Shown here: piece by piece, positions 52,995-62,550 of the stretch | How positions within the stretch are numbered: the first letter of the stretch is position 1 | How the letters are laid out: the number at the start of each line of letters is the position of its first letter | Source: Pseudomonas sp. UBA4617 | GTDB lineage: Bacteria > Pseudomonadota > Gammaproteobacteria > Pseudomonadales > Pseudomonadaceae | DNA: 64,000 nucleotides | Direction of reading: 5' to 3' | Assembly: GCF_002386445.1 (NCBI RefSeq) | Contig: NZ_DGIR01000002.1 | Location: 68,334 to 132,333 of the forward strand | Translations under genes and position numbers: made by a program | Notes under the pieces: model-generated | What the model was told of the DNA's origin: nothing | The model's database searches: none | The model's input: only the letters and a program-made list of their open reading frames with translations

Positions 52995-54995
52995 ATGTCC
53001 CTTCCAAAGAACCACCTGGAACTGCTCAGCCCTGCCCGTGACGTCGCCATCGCCCGCGAAGCGATCCTGCACGGCGCTGACGCCATCTATATCGGCGGCC
53101 CGAGCTTCGGCGCGCGCCATAATGCCTGCAACGAAGTCAGCGATATCGCCGGACTGGTCGAGTTCGCCCATCGCTACCACGCACGCGTCTTCACCACCAT
53201 CAACACCATCCTCCACGACAACGAACTGGAACCCGCGCGCACGCTGATTCACCAGTTGTACGACGCCGGCGTCGACGCCCTGATCGTGCAGGACCTGGGC
53301 GTGATGGAACTGGACATCCCGCCGATCGAGCTGCACGCCAGTACCCAGACCGACATCCGCACCCTGGCGCGAGCCAAGTTTCTCGACCAGGCCGGTTTCT
53401 CCCAGCTGGTGCTGGCCCGTGAGCTGAACCTGCAGCAAATCCGCGCCATCGCCGCCGAAACCGATGCCGCCATTGAATTCTTCATCCACGGTGCGCTGTG
53501 CGTGGCCTTCTCCGGCCAGTGCAACATCTCCCACGCGCAGACCGGCCGCAGCGCCAACCGTGGCGATTGCTCCCAGGCCTGCCGCCTGCCCTACACCCTG
53601 AAGGACGATCAGGGGCGCGTGGTGGCTTTCGAGAAGCACCTGCTGTCGATGAAGGACAACAACCAGACCGCCAACCTGCGCGACCTGGTCGATGCCGGCG
53701 TGCGCTCGTTCAAGATCGAAGGCCGCTACAAGGACGTGGGGTACGTGAAGAACATCACCGCCCACTACCGCAAGGAACTCGACGCCATCCTCGAAGACCG
53801 CCCGGAGCTGGCCCGCGCCTCCAGTGGTCGCACCGAACATTTCTTCGTGCCCGACCCGGACAAGACCTTCCACCGTGGCAGTACCGACTACTTCGTCACC
53901 GACCGCAAGGTCGACATTGGTGCCTTCGATTCGCCAACCTTTACCGGCCTGCCGGTGGGCGTCGTGGAAAAGGTCGGCAAGCGTGACCTGCAGGTAGTCA
54001 CCGAAGTGCCGCTGACCAACGGTGACGGCCTCAACGTGCTGGTCAAGCGCGAGGTGGTGGGCTTTCGCGCCAACATCGCAGAGCTGCGCGGCGAGTTCGA
54101 GGAAGATGGCGAGAAGCGCTACCACTACCGCGTCGAGCCCAACGAAATGCCCGAAGGCCTGCACAAGCTGCGGCCCAACCACCCGCTGTCGCGCAACCTC
54201 GACCACAACTGGCAGCAGGCCCTGCAACGCACCTCGGCCGAGCGCCGGGTCGGCGTGCAGTGGCATGCGGTACTGCGCGAGCAGCGCCTGGCGCTGACCG
54301 TCACCAGCGAGGAGGGAGTGAGCGCGCAGGTGGCACTGGACGGCCCGTTCGGCCCGGCCAACAAGCCGCAGCAGGCGCTGGAGCAGTTGCACGACCTGCT
54401 TGGCCAGCTGGGAACCACCATGTACCACGCCGACAGCATCGAACTGGACGCTCCGCAGGCGTACTTCATCCCCAACTCGCAGCTCAAGGCCCTGCGTCGC
54501 GAAGCCATCGAGGCCCTGACCGCAGCACGGGTGCAGGCGCACCCGCGTGGCGGGCGCAAGGCCGAGACCACCCCGCCGCCGGTGTACCCTGAGTCGCACC
54601 TGTCGTTCCTGGCCAACGTTTACAATCAGAAAGCCCGCGACTTCTACCACCGCCATGGTGTGCAGCTGATCGATGCGGCCTACGAGGCTCATGAAGAGCA
54701 CGGCGAGGTGCCGGTGATGATTACCAAGCACTGCCTGCGTTTCTCCTTCAACCTGTGCCCCAAGCAGGCCAAGGGCGTGACCGGCGTGCGCACCAAGGTG
54801 GCACCGATGCAGCTGATACAGGGTGACGAAGTGCTGACCCTGAAGTTCGACTGCAAACCGTGCGAAATGCATGTCATCGGCAAGATGAAAAGCCACATCA
54901 TCGACCTGCCGAGCCCAGGCAGCGCGGTGGCCCAGGTGGTCGGCCACATCAGCCCTGAAGACCTGCTCAAGACCATTCCGCGCGGGCCGCATTGA
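52995..54995 (+). CDS. rlhA: U32 peptidase-family protein, RlhA-like (23S rRNA hydroxycytidine synthase)
   Basis: A 666-residue protein with the N-terminal U32 domain (ELLSPARDVAIAREAILHGADAIYIG at the start, read in parts) and the family Cys cluster (ALCVAFSGQCN, GDCSQACRLPY), plus the long C-terminal extension (DUF3656 type) found in E. coli YdcP/RlhA, about 650 residues. RlhA is needed for 5-hydroxycytidine at 23S C2501. Two further Cys pairs (CLRFSFNLCP, DCKPCEM) lie at the C-terminus. ATG 52995 was chosen over upstream GTG-type starts. The TrhP/YegQ paralogues are shorter. Confidence 0.82.
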   Translation: MSLPKNHLELLSPARDVAIAREAILHGADAIYIGGPSFGARHNACNEVSDIAGLVEFAHRYHARVFTTINTILHDNELEPARTLIHQLYDAGVDALIVQDLGVMELDIPPIELHASTQTDIRTLARAKFLDQAGFSQLVLARELNLQQIRAIAAETDAAIEFFIHGALCVAFSGQCNISHAQTGRSANRGDCSQACRLPYTLKDDQGRVVAFEKHLLSMKDNNQTANLRDLVDAGVRSFKIEGRYKDVGYVKNITAHYRKELDAILEDRPELARASSGRTEHFFVPDPDKTFHRGSTDYFVTDRKVDIGAFDSPTFTGLPVGVVEKVGKRDLQVVTEVPLTNGDGLNVLVKREVVGFRANIAELRGEFEEDGEKRYHYRVEPNEMPEGLHKLRPNHPLSRNLDHNWQQALQRTSAERRVGVQWHAVLREQRLALTVTSEEGVSAQVALDGPFGPANKPQQALEQLHDLLGQLGTTMYHADSIELDAPQAYFIPNSQLKALRREAIEALTAARVQAHPRGGRKAETTPPPVYPESHLSFLANVYNQKARDFYHRHGVQLIDAAYEAHEEHGEVPVMITKHCLRFSFNLCPKQAKGVTGVRTKVAPMQLIQGDEVLTLKFDCKPCEMHVIGKMKSHIIDLPSPGSAVAQVVGHISPEDLLKTIPRGPH

Positions 54996-55055
54996 CCTGG
55001 CTTGCAAGCGCCCCTGCAAGTAGGCCCGGTCTCCGGCACCGGGCAAGCCGCCCGT

Positions 55056-56381
55056 TCAGCGTATCTGGTGCTTGTGCAGCAAGCGATAGAACGTCGGGCG
55101 CGAGATGCCCAGGACCTTGGCTGCCACGCTCAGGTTGTCACTGTGCCGGTTGAGCACGTCGCAGAGGGCCTGGCGCTCGGCCCGGTGCTTGTACTCCTCC
55201 AGCGTGCCCAGTGGCGATCGGGCCTGGTCGGGCGTTTCCAGGCCCAGGTCCTGCGCCTCGATTTGCCGGCCTTCGGCAAGTACCAGCCCGCGGCGAACCC
55301 GGTTGGCCAGCTCGCGAACATTGCCCGGCCAGTCATGCCGGCCCATTGCCGCCAGCGCGTTATCGCTGAACGAGCGCGGGCGGCGCCCGGTTTCCGCGCT
55401 GTAGAGCTGGGCAAAATGGTTGGCCAGCATGGACAAGTCGCCATGCCGGTCGCGCAACGGTGCGGTTACCACCTGCAGGACGTTGAGCCGGTAGTACAGG
55501 TCCTCACGGAAACGCCCTCGCTCGATGGCCCTTTCCAGGTCCACGTGGGTGGCCGCAAGCACGCGCACATCCACCGGGATCGGCTGGCTGCCCCCCACCC
55601 TTTCGATGTGCTTTTCCTGCAGGAAGCGCAGCAGATTGGCCTGCAACTCTAGCGGCAGGTCACCAATTTCATCGAGGAACAGCGTGCCACCGTGGGCGGC
55701 TTCGATGCGCCCGATCTTGCGCTGGTGGGCACCGGTGAAGGCCCCCTTTTCATGGCCGAACAATTCCGACTGGATCAGGTGCTCAGGGATCGCCCCGCAG
55801 TTGATGGCGATGAACGGTTGCTCGCTGCGCTGCGACTGGCGATGCAGGGTGCGGGCGACCAGCTCCTTGCCGGTACCGCTTTCCCCGCGAATCAATACCG
55901 GTGACTCGGTAGGCGCAAGCTTGCCCAGCAGCTTGCGCAATTCGCGGATCGGGCGGCTGTCACCGAGCAGCTCATGGGGGGTGTCGTCCACCCTGCGCAC
56001 ACCCCTGCCGCGCAGGCGGGCCATGCCGAAGGCACGGCCCAGGGTGACCTGTACCCGGGAAACGTCGAACGGCAGCGTGTGGAAGTCAAAAAACCACTCA
56101 CAGACAAAATCACCGACCGCCGGCATGCGCAGTTGTTCGGCGCTGAGCACGGCAATCCATTCGGTATTGCTGCGTTTGATCAGGTCCTTGACCGCATCCG
56201 GGTGCCTCAGGTGGCCGGCCTGCAAGCGCAGCAGGCCCACATCGCACGGGTGATCCAGCGCGGCCCCGAGCATGCAGCTGTGTACATCCCAGCCTGCGAT
56301 ACGCAGGCCTGGCAACAAACGGTGGCAATCATCGCAAGGGTCAACGATGAGCAAACGGCGTTGGGCAGCTGGCTGTTGCAT
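55056..56381 (-). CDS. VpsR-like sigma54-type enhancer-binding protein
   Basis: A 441-residue activator. The N-terminal ~130 residues look like a degenerate receiver (LLIVDPCDD at the start, but no Asp where phosphorylation would occur: VGLLRLQAG), as in VpsR. The AAA+ domain has Walker A GESGTGKE (~166-173), sigma54 contact GAFTGA (~213-218) and Walker B LFLDEIGDLP, followed by a Fis-type helix-turn-helix (LSVAAKVLGISRPTFYRLL). VpsR responds to c-di-GMP and can act with sigma70; whether this one does is unknown. It is alone in its transcription unit and is a candidate activator of the sigma54 operons at 36277 and 40008. Confidence 0.85.
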   Translation of the reverse strand: MQQPAAQRRLLIVDPCDDCHRLLPGLRIAGWDVHSCMLGAALDHPCDVGLLRLQAGHLRHPDAVKDLIKRSNTEWIAVLSAEQLRMPAVGDFVCEWFFDFHTLPFDVSRVQVTLGRAFGMARLRGRGVRRVDDTPHELLGDSRPIRELRKLLGKLAPTESPVLIRGESGTGKELVARTLHRQSQRSEQPFIAINCGAIPEHLIQSELFGHEKGAFTGAHQRKIGRIEAAHGGTLFLDEIGDLPLELQANLLRFLQEKHIERVGGSQPIPVDVRVLAATHVDLERAIERGRFREDLYYRLNVLQVVTAPLRDRHGDLSMLANHFAQLYSAETGRRPRSFSDNALAAMGRHDWPGNVRELANRVRRGLVLAEGRQIEAQDLGLETPDQARSPLGTLEEYKHRAERQALCDVLNRHSDNLSVAAKVLGISRPTFYRLLHKHQIR

Positions 56382-56723
56382 GACCGATCCTTGGCGCCAG
56401 TTTTTGGTTTTTTGAAATAAAACAGCAAGTTGTGGCGCCCGATTAACAGTAGCAACGAAGTTGACAGTTCCCAGTACCGTCTGTCTGTCGAATTATTTTT
56501 TTACAATCTGCCATGGGAATTTTCGCATTTTATCGACATCACATGGCGGCGAGGGCAGTAATGGAAGCCCGCCCTGCAAAAAATTTACAACGCCTGTGTG
56601 ACTTGCCCCCGGACATAGAGCATCAGTACACATAACCCCGCGCTGCAGTTCGCGACCATTGAGGCGACTTCCAGGCAACGCGGACTTTATCTGGATGTTT
56701 GGGACCAATAGAGAGACCGAACC
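56382..56723. other. A/T-rich intergenic region
   Basis: A 342-nt divergent promoter region, richer in A/T than the rest of the window (for example TTATTTTTTTACAA near 56493-56507). TTGACA at 56461-56466 could be a -35 element, but no good -10 follows at 17 bp. No gene or clear hairpin seen. Confidence 0.4.
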
Positions 56724-56990
56724 ATGAATGCCCCGCTCCGTGTCAACGAAGCACTGCTGATTGCCGACCACGCCTTCGAACCCTTCCAGTGCATAGCCTG
56801 GGATGCACCCAACGGTACTGGTGAGCTGAGCCTGGCAGTGATCGACCGGACCAGCACCCGCATCGGCAGCAAGCAAGTGTCGTCGCGCATCTATTCCGAC
56901 CCGGCCCAGTGGGCCAGCCTGCTCGAGGAAGTGCGCGCAGAACTGAGCGAAAAAGGCTACGACCTGCAACCGTGGTCGATGCCGAAATAA
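56724..56990 (+). CDS. small conserved-looking protein, function unknown
   Basis: An 88-residue soluble protein with balanced composition and good codon usage, preceded by AGAGAG 8 nt before ATG. No signal peptide or Cys motif. It contains SLAVIDRTSTRIGSKQVSSR and a C-terminal EVRAELSEKGYDLQPW. I do not recognise the family. It stands alone, divergent from the VpsR-like gene. Confidence 0.7.
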   Translation: MNAPLRVNEALLIADHAFEPFQCIAWDAPNGTGELSLAVIDRTSTRIGSKQVSSRIYSDPAQWASLLEEVRAELSEKGYDLQPWSMPK

Positions 56991-57096
56991 TATAAGCCGG
57001 TCAATCAAGTGCGTGCGCCAGTACGCACTTGGACAAATTAGCCAGTTGCAGTTCTGGCATGTTTCCTGTTGCGACATAGTGTCGCGCAAGCCGTTT

Positions 57097-58784
57097 TCAA
57101 TCCACGATTCTGAACTGTTGCAAGTGCTGATAATCCGCTTGCAGTTGTTCTGCCAGGCGCTGAGCGCGGCCCAAGCGCACCGGCGCCAGCTCCATATCTA
57201 CCAGCAATGTGGCACATGGCATCGGCTGCACGCCGTTGCAGTGCTGCAGGCGGCCATCGGTGAACACCAGGCAACGCTGCGCTTCATGCGGGTGGGCGCG
57301 TTGCCGCGCCTGCAGCCAATGCCGGGCCTGGGCCAGCGCTGCGAGCAACGGCGTCCCGCCACCGGCCCCCAAGGCTTGCAACCATGGCTGCAAGGCGGCC
57401 GAAGCCTTCAGGCCATGGCGCTGCCATTGCGGCGTATGCCCGCTGGCAGTCAGCAGGGCCAGCCGGGCGCGCTGGCGGTATGCCTGGTCGAACAACGTCG
57501 CCAGCAGCCCTTTGGTCTGCGCCAGCGCCTGGTAACGCCGGGTCGAGGCCGAGCTATCGACGATAACCAGCCACAACTCTGCGGGGCGAGCCTGGCGCTG
57601 CTGCCAGCACAGGTCCTGGCGCAGCCGTGGCCGGCCCTTGAGCAGGGTCGGCAGCCAGGCCACCCGGCCGCTGTCGGCAGTGCGCGCTCGGCCCGTGCGG
57701 ACACCGTCCTGCTTGCCTGCGCCTGCTTTGGCATCCGGCCCCTTGGCGGTTGACTGGGGGATGCTCAGGGCTTTTTTGCCCAGTTCGGCACCTCACGGCG
57801 GGCGCCACTGGCGACCGGCTGTGCCGGCAACGCCCCCCAGTCACCCTGCCCGCCCTGCTCACCCGACTGGCGGGCATCTTGTGGCAGGGGCTGCTGCTCT
57901 GCCTGGGGTGGCGAAGATGGGCTGGCCTGAGGCGTGACCCGGCGGCGGTGGCGCAAGGCAAACTCTGCCACCGCCTCGACGTCGGCTTCTTCGATGGCTG
58001 CGCCGCCGCGCCAGGCGCAGTGAGCGCGTGCAGCCCGCAACCAGACCAGGTCGGCGCGCAGGCCATCGACCCCTGCGGCATAGCAGCGCTCGGTGATCCA
58101 GGCCAGCGCCTGGTCGTCCAGGGCAATTTCGGCCAGGGCCTGACGAGCGGCCTGGCAGCGTTCGCGCAATTGCGCCTGAGCCTGGGCCCATTGCGCGCAG
58201 AAGGCTTGCGGGTCAGTGTCGAACGCCAGGCGGCGACGAATGATCTGCTGGCGCGCCCCGGGCTCGGGCAAACCTTCCAGGGCCACGTTCAGGCCAAAGC
58301 GGTCGAGCAACTGTGGGCGCAGTTCGCCCTCCTCCGGGTTCATGGTGCCGATCAGTACGAAGCGCGCATTGTGCCTGTGCGAAATGCCGTCACGCTCGAC
58401 GCGGTTGGTACCGCTGGCCGCCACGTCGAGCAGCAGGTCGACAAGGGTATCGGGCAGCAGGTTGACCTCGTCGACGTACAGCACGCCGCCATCGGCCTGG
58501 GCCAGCACGCCCGGGGAAAACTGCGCCTTGCCCTGGCCGAGCGCGGCATCCAGGTCGAGGGTGCCAACCAGGCGTTCCTCACTGGCCCCCAGCGGCAGCG
58601 TGACGAACGGCCCCCCACCCAGCAGGTCAGCGAGGCCACGGGCCAGGGTGCTCTTGGCCATGCCACGCGGCCCCTCGATCAGCACACCGCCGATCTTCGG
58701 GTCGATGGCGGTCAGGCACAGCGCCAGTTTCAGCTCGTCGGCACCGACCACGGCAGCCAGCGGGAATTGCACGGGTTCACTCAT
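57097..58784 (-). CDS. chlD: ChlD-like chelatase subunit (AAA+ plus VWA) made by -1 frameshifting
   Basis: The AAA+ frame (58784 to TGA at 57765) is followed by an open -1 frame that encodes a linker and a von Willebrand A domain (LWLVIVDSSASTRR, GGGTPLLAAL, CLVFTDGRLQ) down to 57097. The overlap holds A AAA AAG in phase (57777-57771). Slippage there gives one 562-residue protein joining ...NWAKK to ALSIPQSTAKG. The VWA half has no convincing start of its own; GTG 57663 lacks an SD and cuts conserved linker. The product is the medium subunit partner of CobN. The two-product organisation is known from chlD genes of this type; here it is read from sequence, not measured. Confidence 0.8.
57765..58784 (-). 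CDS. chlI: ChlI-like AAA+ chelatase subunit (zero-frame product)
   Basis: A 339-residue AAA+ ATPase of the magnesium/cobalt chelatase I type: Walker A EGPRGMAKST, Walker B GVLYVDEVNLL, sensor GTMNPEEG and Arg finger PQLLDRFGL. It ends ...NWAKKP when no frameshift occurs. ATG 58784 lies 1 nt after the cobN stop (TGAAATG). With the longer frameshift product it should form the ATPase ring that drives CobN in place of CobS/CobT. Confidence 0.88.
   Translation of the reverse strand: MSEPVQFPLAAVVGADELKLALCLTAIDPKIGGVLIEGPRGMAKSTLARGLADLLGGGPFVTLPLGASEERLVGTLDLDAALGQGKAQFSPGVLAQADGGVLYVDEVNLLPDTLVDLLLDVAASGTNRVERDGISHRHNARFVLIGTMNPEEGELRPQLLDRFGLNVALEGLPEPGARQQIIRRRLAFDTDPQAFCAQWAQAQAQLRERCQAARQALAEIALDDQALAWITERCYAAGVDGLRADLVWLRAARAHCAWRGGAAIEEADVEAVAEFALRHRRRVTPQASPSSPPQAEQQPLPQDARQSGEQGGQGDWGALPAQPVASGARREVPNWAKKP
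57771..57777 (-). promoter_or_regulatory. -1 programmed ribosomal frameshift site (A AAA AAG)
   Basis: The heptamer is in zero-frame phase (gcA AAA AAG ccc tga) two codons before the stop, identical to the dnaX slippery site. GAGGTG lies ~11 nt upstream as an SD-like stimulator. Downstream, 6 nt after the heptamer, GCATCC pairs with GGATGC (with inner CCCC/GGGG) to form a stem-loop. All three standard elements are present. Confidence 0.85.
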
Positions 58785-58785
58785 T

Positions 58786-61700
58786 TCAAGCCTGTTCCTC
58801 GCCGTCGAGCAGTTGCTCCTCGAGGGCTTCGCGGTAATCGCCCGGCGCCAGCCACAGGCCACGTTGCTGGGCCTCCAGCAGGCGCTCGGTAAGGTCGCGC
58901 AAGGCCTCGGGGTTGTGCTCGCGCATGAAGTCGCGGGTCGCCGGATCGAGCACATAGGCATCGGCCAGCGACTGGTAATGATGGTCGTCGATCAGGTGCG
59001 TGGTGGCATCGAAGGCAAACAGGTTGTCGACCGTCGCCGCCATCTCGAACGCCCCCTTGTAGCCATGGCGCTTGACCCCGTCGATCCATTTCGGATTGAG
59101 CGCACGGGCGCGGATGACCCGGTTCAGCTCTTCCTTGAGGGTACGGATGCGTGGTCGGTCGGCCTGGCTGTGGTCGCCGTGATAGCTGGCCACGGCCGTT
59201 GCCGAAAGGGTTTCCGACGCCGCCAGCATGCCGCCCTGAAACTGGTAATAGTCGTTGGAGTCGAGCAGGTCATGCTCGTGGTTGTCCTGGTTCTGCAACA
59301 CCGCCTGCACCCTGGCCAGGCGCTGGGCGAACTGGGCGCGGGCCGGTGTCCCGTCGTCGCTGGCACCGTAGGCATAACCGCCGTGGTTGAGGTAGACCTC
59401 GGCCAGGTCTTCGCGGCTGTGCCACAGGCGCCCGTCGATGGCGTTCTGTACCCCGGCGCCGTAGGCCCCGGGCTTGGCGCCGAACACCCGCCAGCCGGCC
59501 TGGCGTGCGGCCTGCGCGGCATCCAGCCCCTGCGCCTGCAGCGTGGCACGCTCGCTGCGCACGCGGGCGGCCAAGGGGTTGAGGTCGTCTGGCTCTTCCA
59601 GCGCGGCGACCGCCTGCACCGCAGCATCGAACAGGCGGATAAGATTGCCGAAGGCATCGCGGAAAAACCCGGAAACGCGCAACGTCACATCCACCCGCGG
59701 GCGGTCGAGCAGGCTCAACGGCAGGATTTCGAAATCGTCGACGCGCTGGCTGCCGCTGGCCCATACCGGACGCACGCCCATCAACGCCATGGCCTGGGCG
59801 ATGTCGTCGCCACCGGTGCGCATGGTCGCCGTGCCCCACACCGACAGGCCGAGCTGGCGCAGGTGGTCGCCGTGGTCCTGCAGGTGGCGTTCGAGGATCA
59901 GGTTGGCGGAAGCGAAGCCCAGGCGCCAGGCCGTGGTGGTGGGCAAGTTGCGCACATCCACGGTATAGAAGTTGCGACCGGTGGGCAGCACATCCAGGCG
60001 CCCACGGCTGGGTGCACCACTGGGCCCGGCAGGCACGAAGCGCCCCGCCAGCGCGGCCAGCAAGCCACTGATTTCAGCGTCACCGCAGGCATCCAGGCTG
60101 GGGGCCACCGCTTCGCGCAGGGCCTGCACCACGTCATGCACCGGCTGCCATTCGCCCTTGTCCGGTAACCGTGCAGTGCCATCCAGTGCCTGCTCGATCA
60201 CCTGCAGCGCCAACAGCTCAAGACGCTCGCGGGTGTCGCCACAGGTGCGCCAAGGCTCAGCACTGATGGCCAGCAGGCGCTCGGGACGCGCCCCCTGCCA
60301 TGGCTGGCCGAGGTCGCAATCGAGCGGGTCGAAGCCCGGCACCAGCGCCTTGGCCAGGGCGCGCAGCAGGCTGGCATTGCCGCCGCGCCCATCGCCTCGC
60401 TCGACCCGTAACAGCGCCAGCAAGGTATCCAGGCGCAGCCGCCCTTGCGGCGACTGGCCGAACACATGCAAGCCATCACGAATCTGCGATTCCTTCAGGT
60501 CGCACAGGTAGGTGTCCAGGCGCGGCAGCCACACGGCAGCGTCGTCCAACTGCCCTTCCAGTTGCAGCTCGCGGTCGATGTGGTTGGCCTTGACCAGTTC
60601 GAGGATGTCGCGCTGCAGTTCGCGTGCGCGCCTTGGGTCGAGCAGTTGCGCTTCATAGAATTCATCGGCCAGCTGCTCCAGGTGGCGCAAGGGGCCGTAG
60701 GTTTCGGCGCGCGTCAACGGCGGCATCAGGTGGTCGATGATCACCGCCTGGGTGCGCCGTTTGGCCTGGGCACCCTCGCCCGGGTCATTGACGATGAACG
60801 GGTAGATGTTCGGCAGCGGGCCGAGCAACGCGTCCGGCCAGCACTGTGCCGACAAGCCGACGCCCTTGCCGGGGAGCCATTCGAGGTTGCCGTGCTTGCC
60901 CACGTGGATCACCGCGTCGGCGGCAAAGGCATGGCGCAGCCAGAAGTGAAACGCCAGGTAGCCATGCGGCGGTACCAGGTCGGGGTCGTGGTAGACCGCG
61001 CTGGGGTCCACCTGGTAGCCGCGTGCCGGCTGGATGCCGACGAAGGTCAGGCCGAAGCGCAGGCCGGCGACCATCAACCGGCCACTGCGGTACATCGGGT
61101 CCTGCTGCGGCGCCCCCCAGCGCTCCAGCACCGCCTGGCGGTTGGCTTCGGGCAGTCGGTCGAAGGCGGCCTGGTAGTCGGCCAGGCTCAGGCTTTGCGC
61201 ACAGGGGCGCAGATCCAGCTGGTCGAGGTCATTGGTCACTCCACCCAGCAACAGCTGGATCAGCTGCGTGCCGCTGCCCGGCAACTCCGCCAGGGGGTAG
61301 TCCTCGGCCCGCAGCGCCTTGAGGATGTTCAACGCAGCCGCTGGCGTATCCAGACCGACGCCGTTGCCAATGCGGCCATCCCGGGTCGGGTAGTTGGCCA
61401 GCACCAGGGCCACGCGCTTCTGGGCATTCGGCAGGCGCGCCAGCTCGACCCAGCGACGGGCCAGCTCGGCGACGAAATCCATGCGTTCGGGGTGGGCGCG
61501 GTAGCAGACCACGTCGGACTGGCTGCGCTCGCTGCGCCAGGCCAGGTCCTTGAAACTGACCGGGCGCGTGATGATGCGCCCGTCCAGTTCCGGCAAGGCA
61601 ATGTGCATGGCCAGGTCGCGCGCGCCAAGGCCCTGCTCGCTGGCTTCCCAGCCGAGCTGGTTATCTTGGGCGCAAATGGCCTGGAGTACCGGGATGTCAC

Positions 61701-62547
61701 GGCGGAACGGGCGCAAGTTGGGCCGTTCGGGGCTGGACAGGGCAAAGCCGGTGGTATTGACCAGCACCTCGGCGTCGACCTCGTCCAGCCAGGCTTCGAC
61801 CTGCTCCAGGCACGCGCTTTCCTTCAGGCTGGCCACGGCGATCGGCAGGGGGTTGAGCCCGGCGGCCTGCAGCCGCTGGCAGAACACGTCGATGAACGCG
61901 GTATTGGCCGCCTGCAGGTGCGAGCGGTAGAACAGCAGCGGTGCCACCGGCTGTTCGGGATGCCACTGCGGGTACCAGTCCTGCAGCGTGGCGCTGCCCT
62001 TGGCCGGGTGATACACCGCAGTGCGCGGCAAGGGCTGTGGCTCGTCCCACGGATAGTCGCGGCCCAGCCACTGGCTGGCCAGGCAGTTGAACAGGTTGAT
62101 GGCATTGGCCTTGCCGCCCTGGCGCAGGTAATGCCAGAGGCGCTCGGCCTGCTCGTCGCTGACGGTGCCCAGGCGGGTCAGCTCCGGGTCCGGGCGATCA
62201 TCGCCCGGCACCAGGATCAGCTGTACGCCACGGGCAGCCAGCTCGACCAGTTGCTCGACACCATAGCGCCAGTAACCCACGCCACCGTGCAGCGACACCA
62301 GGATGAGTTTGGCATGGCGCAGCACCTGGTCGACGTACAGGTCGACCGAGGCATGGTTCTGCACCTGCATCGGGTTGGCCAGGCGCAGGCTGGGAAAATC
62401 CTCGGGCAACAGCTCGGCGGTATCAGCGAGCAATGCCAGGTGCGAATCGCCGCTGCAGAGGATCACCAGCTCGGCGGGGGTCTGGCCAAGGTCGGCAATG
62501 CTGTCATCCGGCACGAAGCCGCCGGGCTGGGTCCGCAGCAGGTGCAT
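58786..62547 (-). CDS. cobN: aerobic cobaltochelatase large subunit CobN
   Basis: A 1253-residue CobN/BchH-family protein that inserts cobalt into hydrogenobyrinic acid a,c-diamide in aerobic cobalamin synthesis. Typical segments: SLHGGVGYWRYGVEQL, VNTTGFALSSPER, HVGKHGNLEWLPGKGVGLS (metal-site region) and a C-terminal HLIDDHHYQSLADAYVLD. Length is normal. It begins 3 nt after the cobW stop and is followed by chlI 1 nt later, so the chelatase genes are tightly coupled. Confidence 0.95.
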   Translation of the reverse strand: MHLLRTQPGGFVPDDSIADLGQTPAELVILCSGDSHLALLADTAELLPEDFPSLRLANPMQVQNHASVDLYVDQVLRHAKLILVSLHGGVGYWRYGVEQLVELAARGVQLILVPGDDRPDPELTRLGTVSDEQAERLWHYLRQGGKANAINLFNCLASQWLGRDYPWDEPQPLPRTAVYHPAKGSATLQDWYPQWHPEQPVAPLLFYRSHLQAANTAFIDVFCQRLQAAGLNPLPIAVASLKESACLEQVEAWLDEVDAEVLVNTTGFALSSPERPNLRPFRRDIPVLQAICAQDNQLGWEASEQGLGARDLAMHIALPELDGRIITRPVSFKDLAWRSERSQSDVVCYRAHPERMDFVAELARRWVELARLPNAQKRVALVLANYPTRDGRIGNGVGLDTPAAALNILKALRAEDYPLAELPGSGTQLIQLLLGGVTNDLDQLDLRPCAQSLSLADYQAAFDRLPEANRQAVLERWGAPQQDPMYRSGRLMVAGLRFGLTFVGIQPARGYQVDPSAVYHDPDLVPPHGYLAFHFWLRHAFAADAVIHVGKHGNLEWLPGKGVGLSAQCWPDALLGPLPNIYPFIVNDPGEGAQAKRRTQAVIIDHLMPPLTRAETYGPLRHLEQLADEFYEAQLLDPRRARELQRDILELVKANHIDRELQLEGQLDDAAVWLPRLDTYLCDLKESQIRDGLHVFGQSPQGRLRLDTLLALLRVERGDGRGGNASLLRALAKALVPGFDPLDCDLGQPWQGARPERLLAISAEPWRTCGDTRERLELLALQVIEQALDGTARLPDKGEWQPVHDVVQALREAVAPSLDACGDAEISGLLAALAGRFVPAGPSGAPSRGRLDVLPTGRNFYTVDVRNLPTTTAWRLGFASANLILERHLQDHGDHLRQLGLSVWGTATMRTGGDDIAQAMALMGVRPVWASGSQRVDDFEILPLSLLDRPRVDVTLRVSGFFRDAFGNLIRLFDAAVQAVAALEEPDDLNPLAARVRSERATLQAQGLDAAQAARQAGWRVFGAKPGAYGAGVQNAIDGRLWHSREDLAEVYLNHGGYAYGASDDGTPARAQFAQRLARVQAVLQNQDNHEHDLLDSNDYYQFQGGMLAASETLSATAVASYHGDHSQADRPRIRTLKEELNRVIRARALNPKWIDGVKRHGYKGAFEMAATVDNLFAFDATTHLIDDHHYQSLADAYVLDPATRDFMREHNPEALRDLTERLLEAQQRGLWLAPGDYREALEEQLLDGEEQA

Positions 62548-62550
62548 GGG

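Noticed and set aside
52818..55046. 742-codon minus-strand open frame opposite the U32/RlhA-like gene
   Set aside because: The plus-strand frame has family motifs and Cys clusters; the opposite frame is Gly/Val/His-rich shadow without motifs.
57097..57663. VWA protein as an independent gene from GTG 57663
   Set aside because: No SD precedes it and the open frame continues upstream with linker sequence through to the A AAA AAG slippery site, so frameshift expression fits better.
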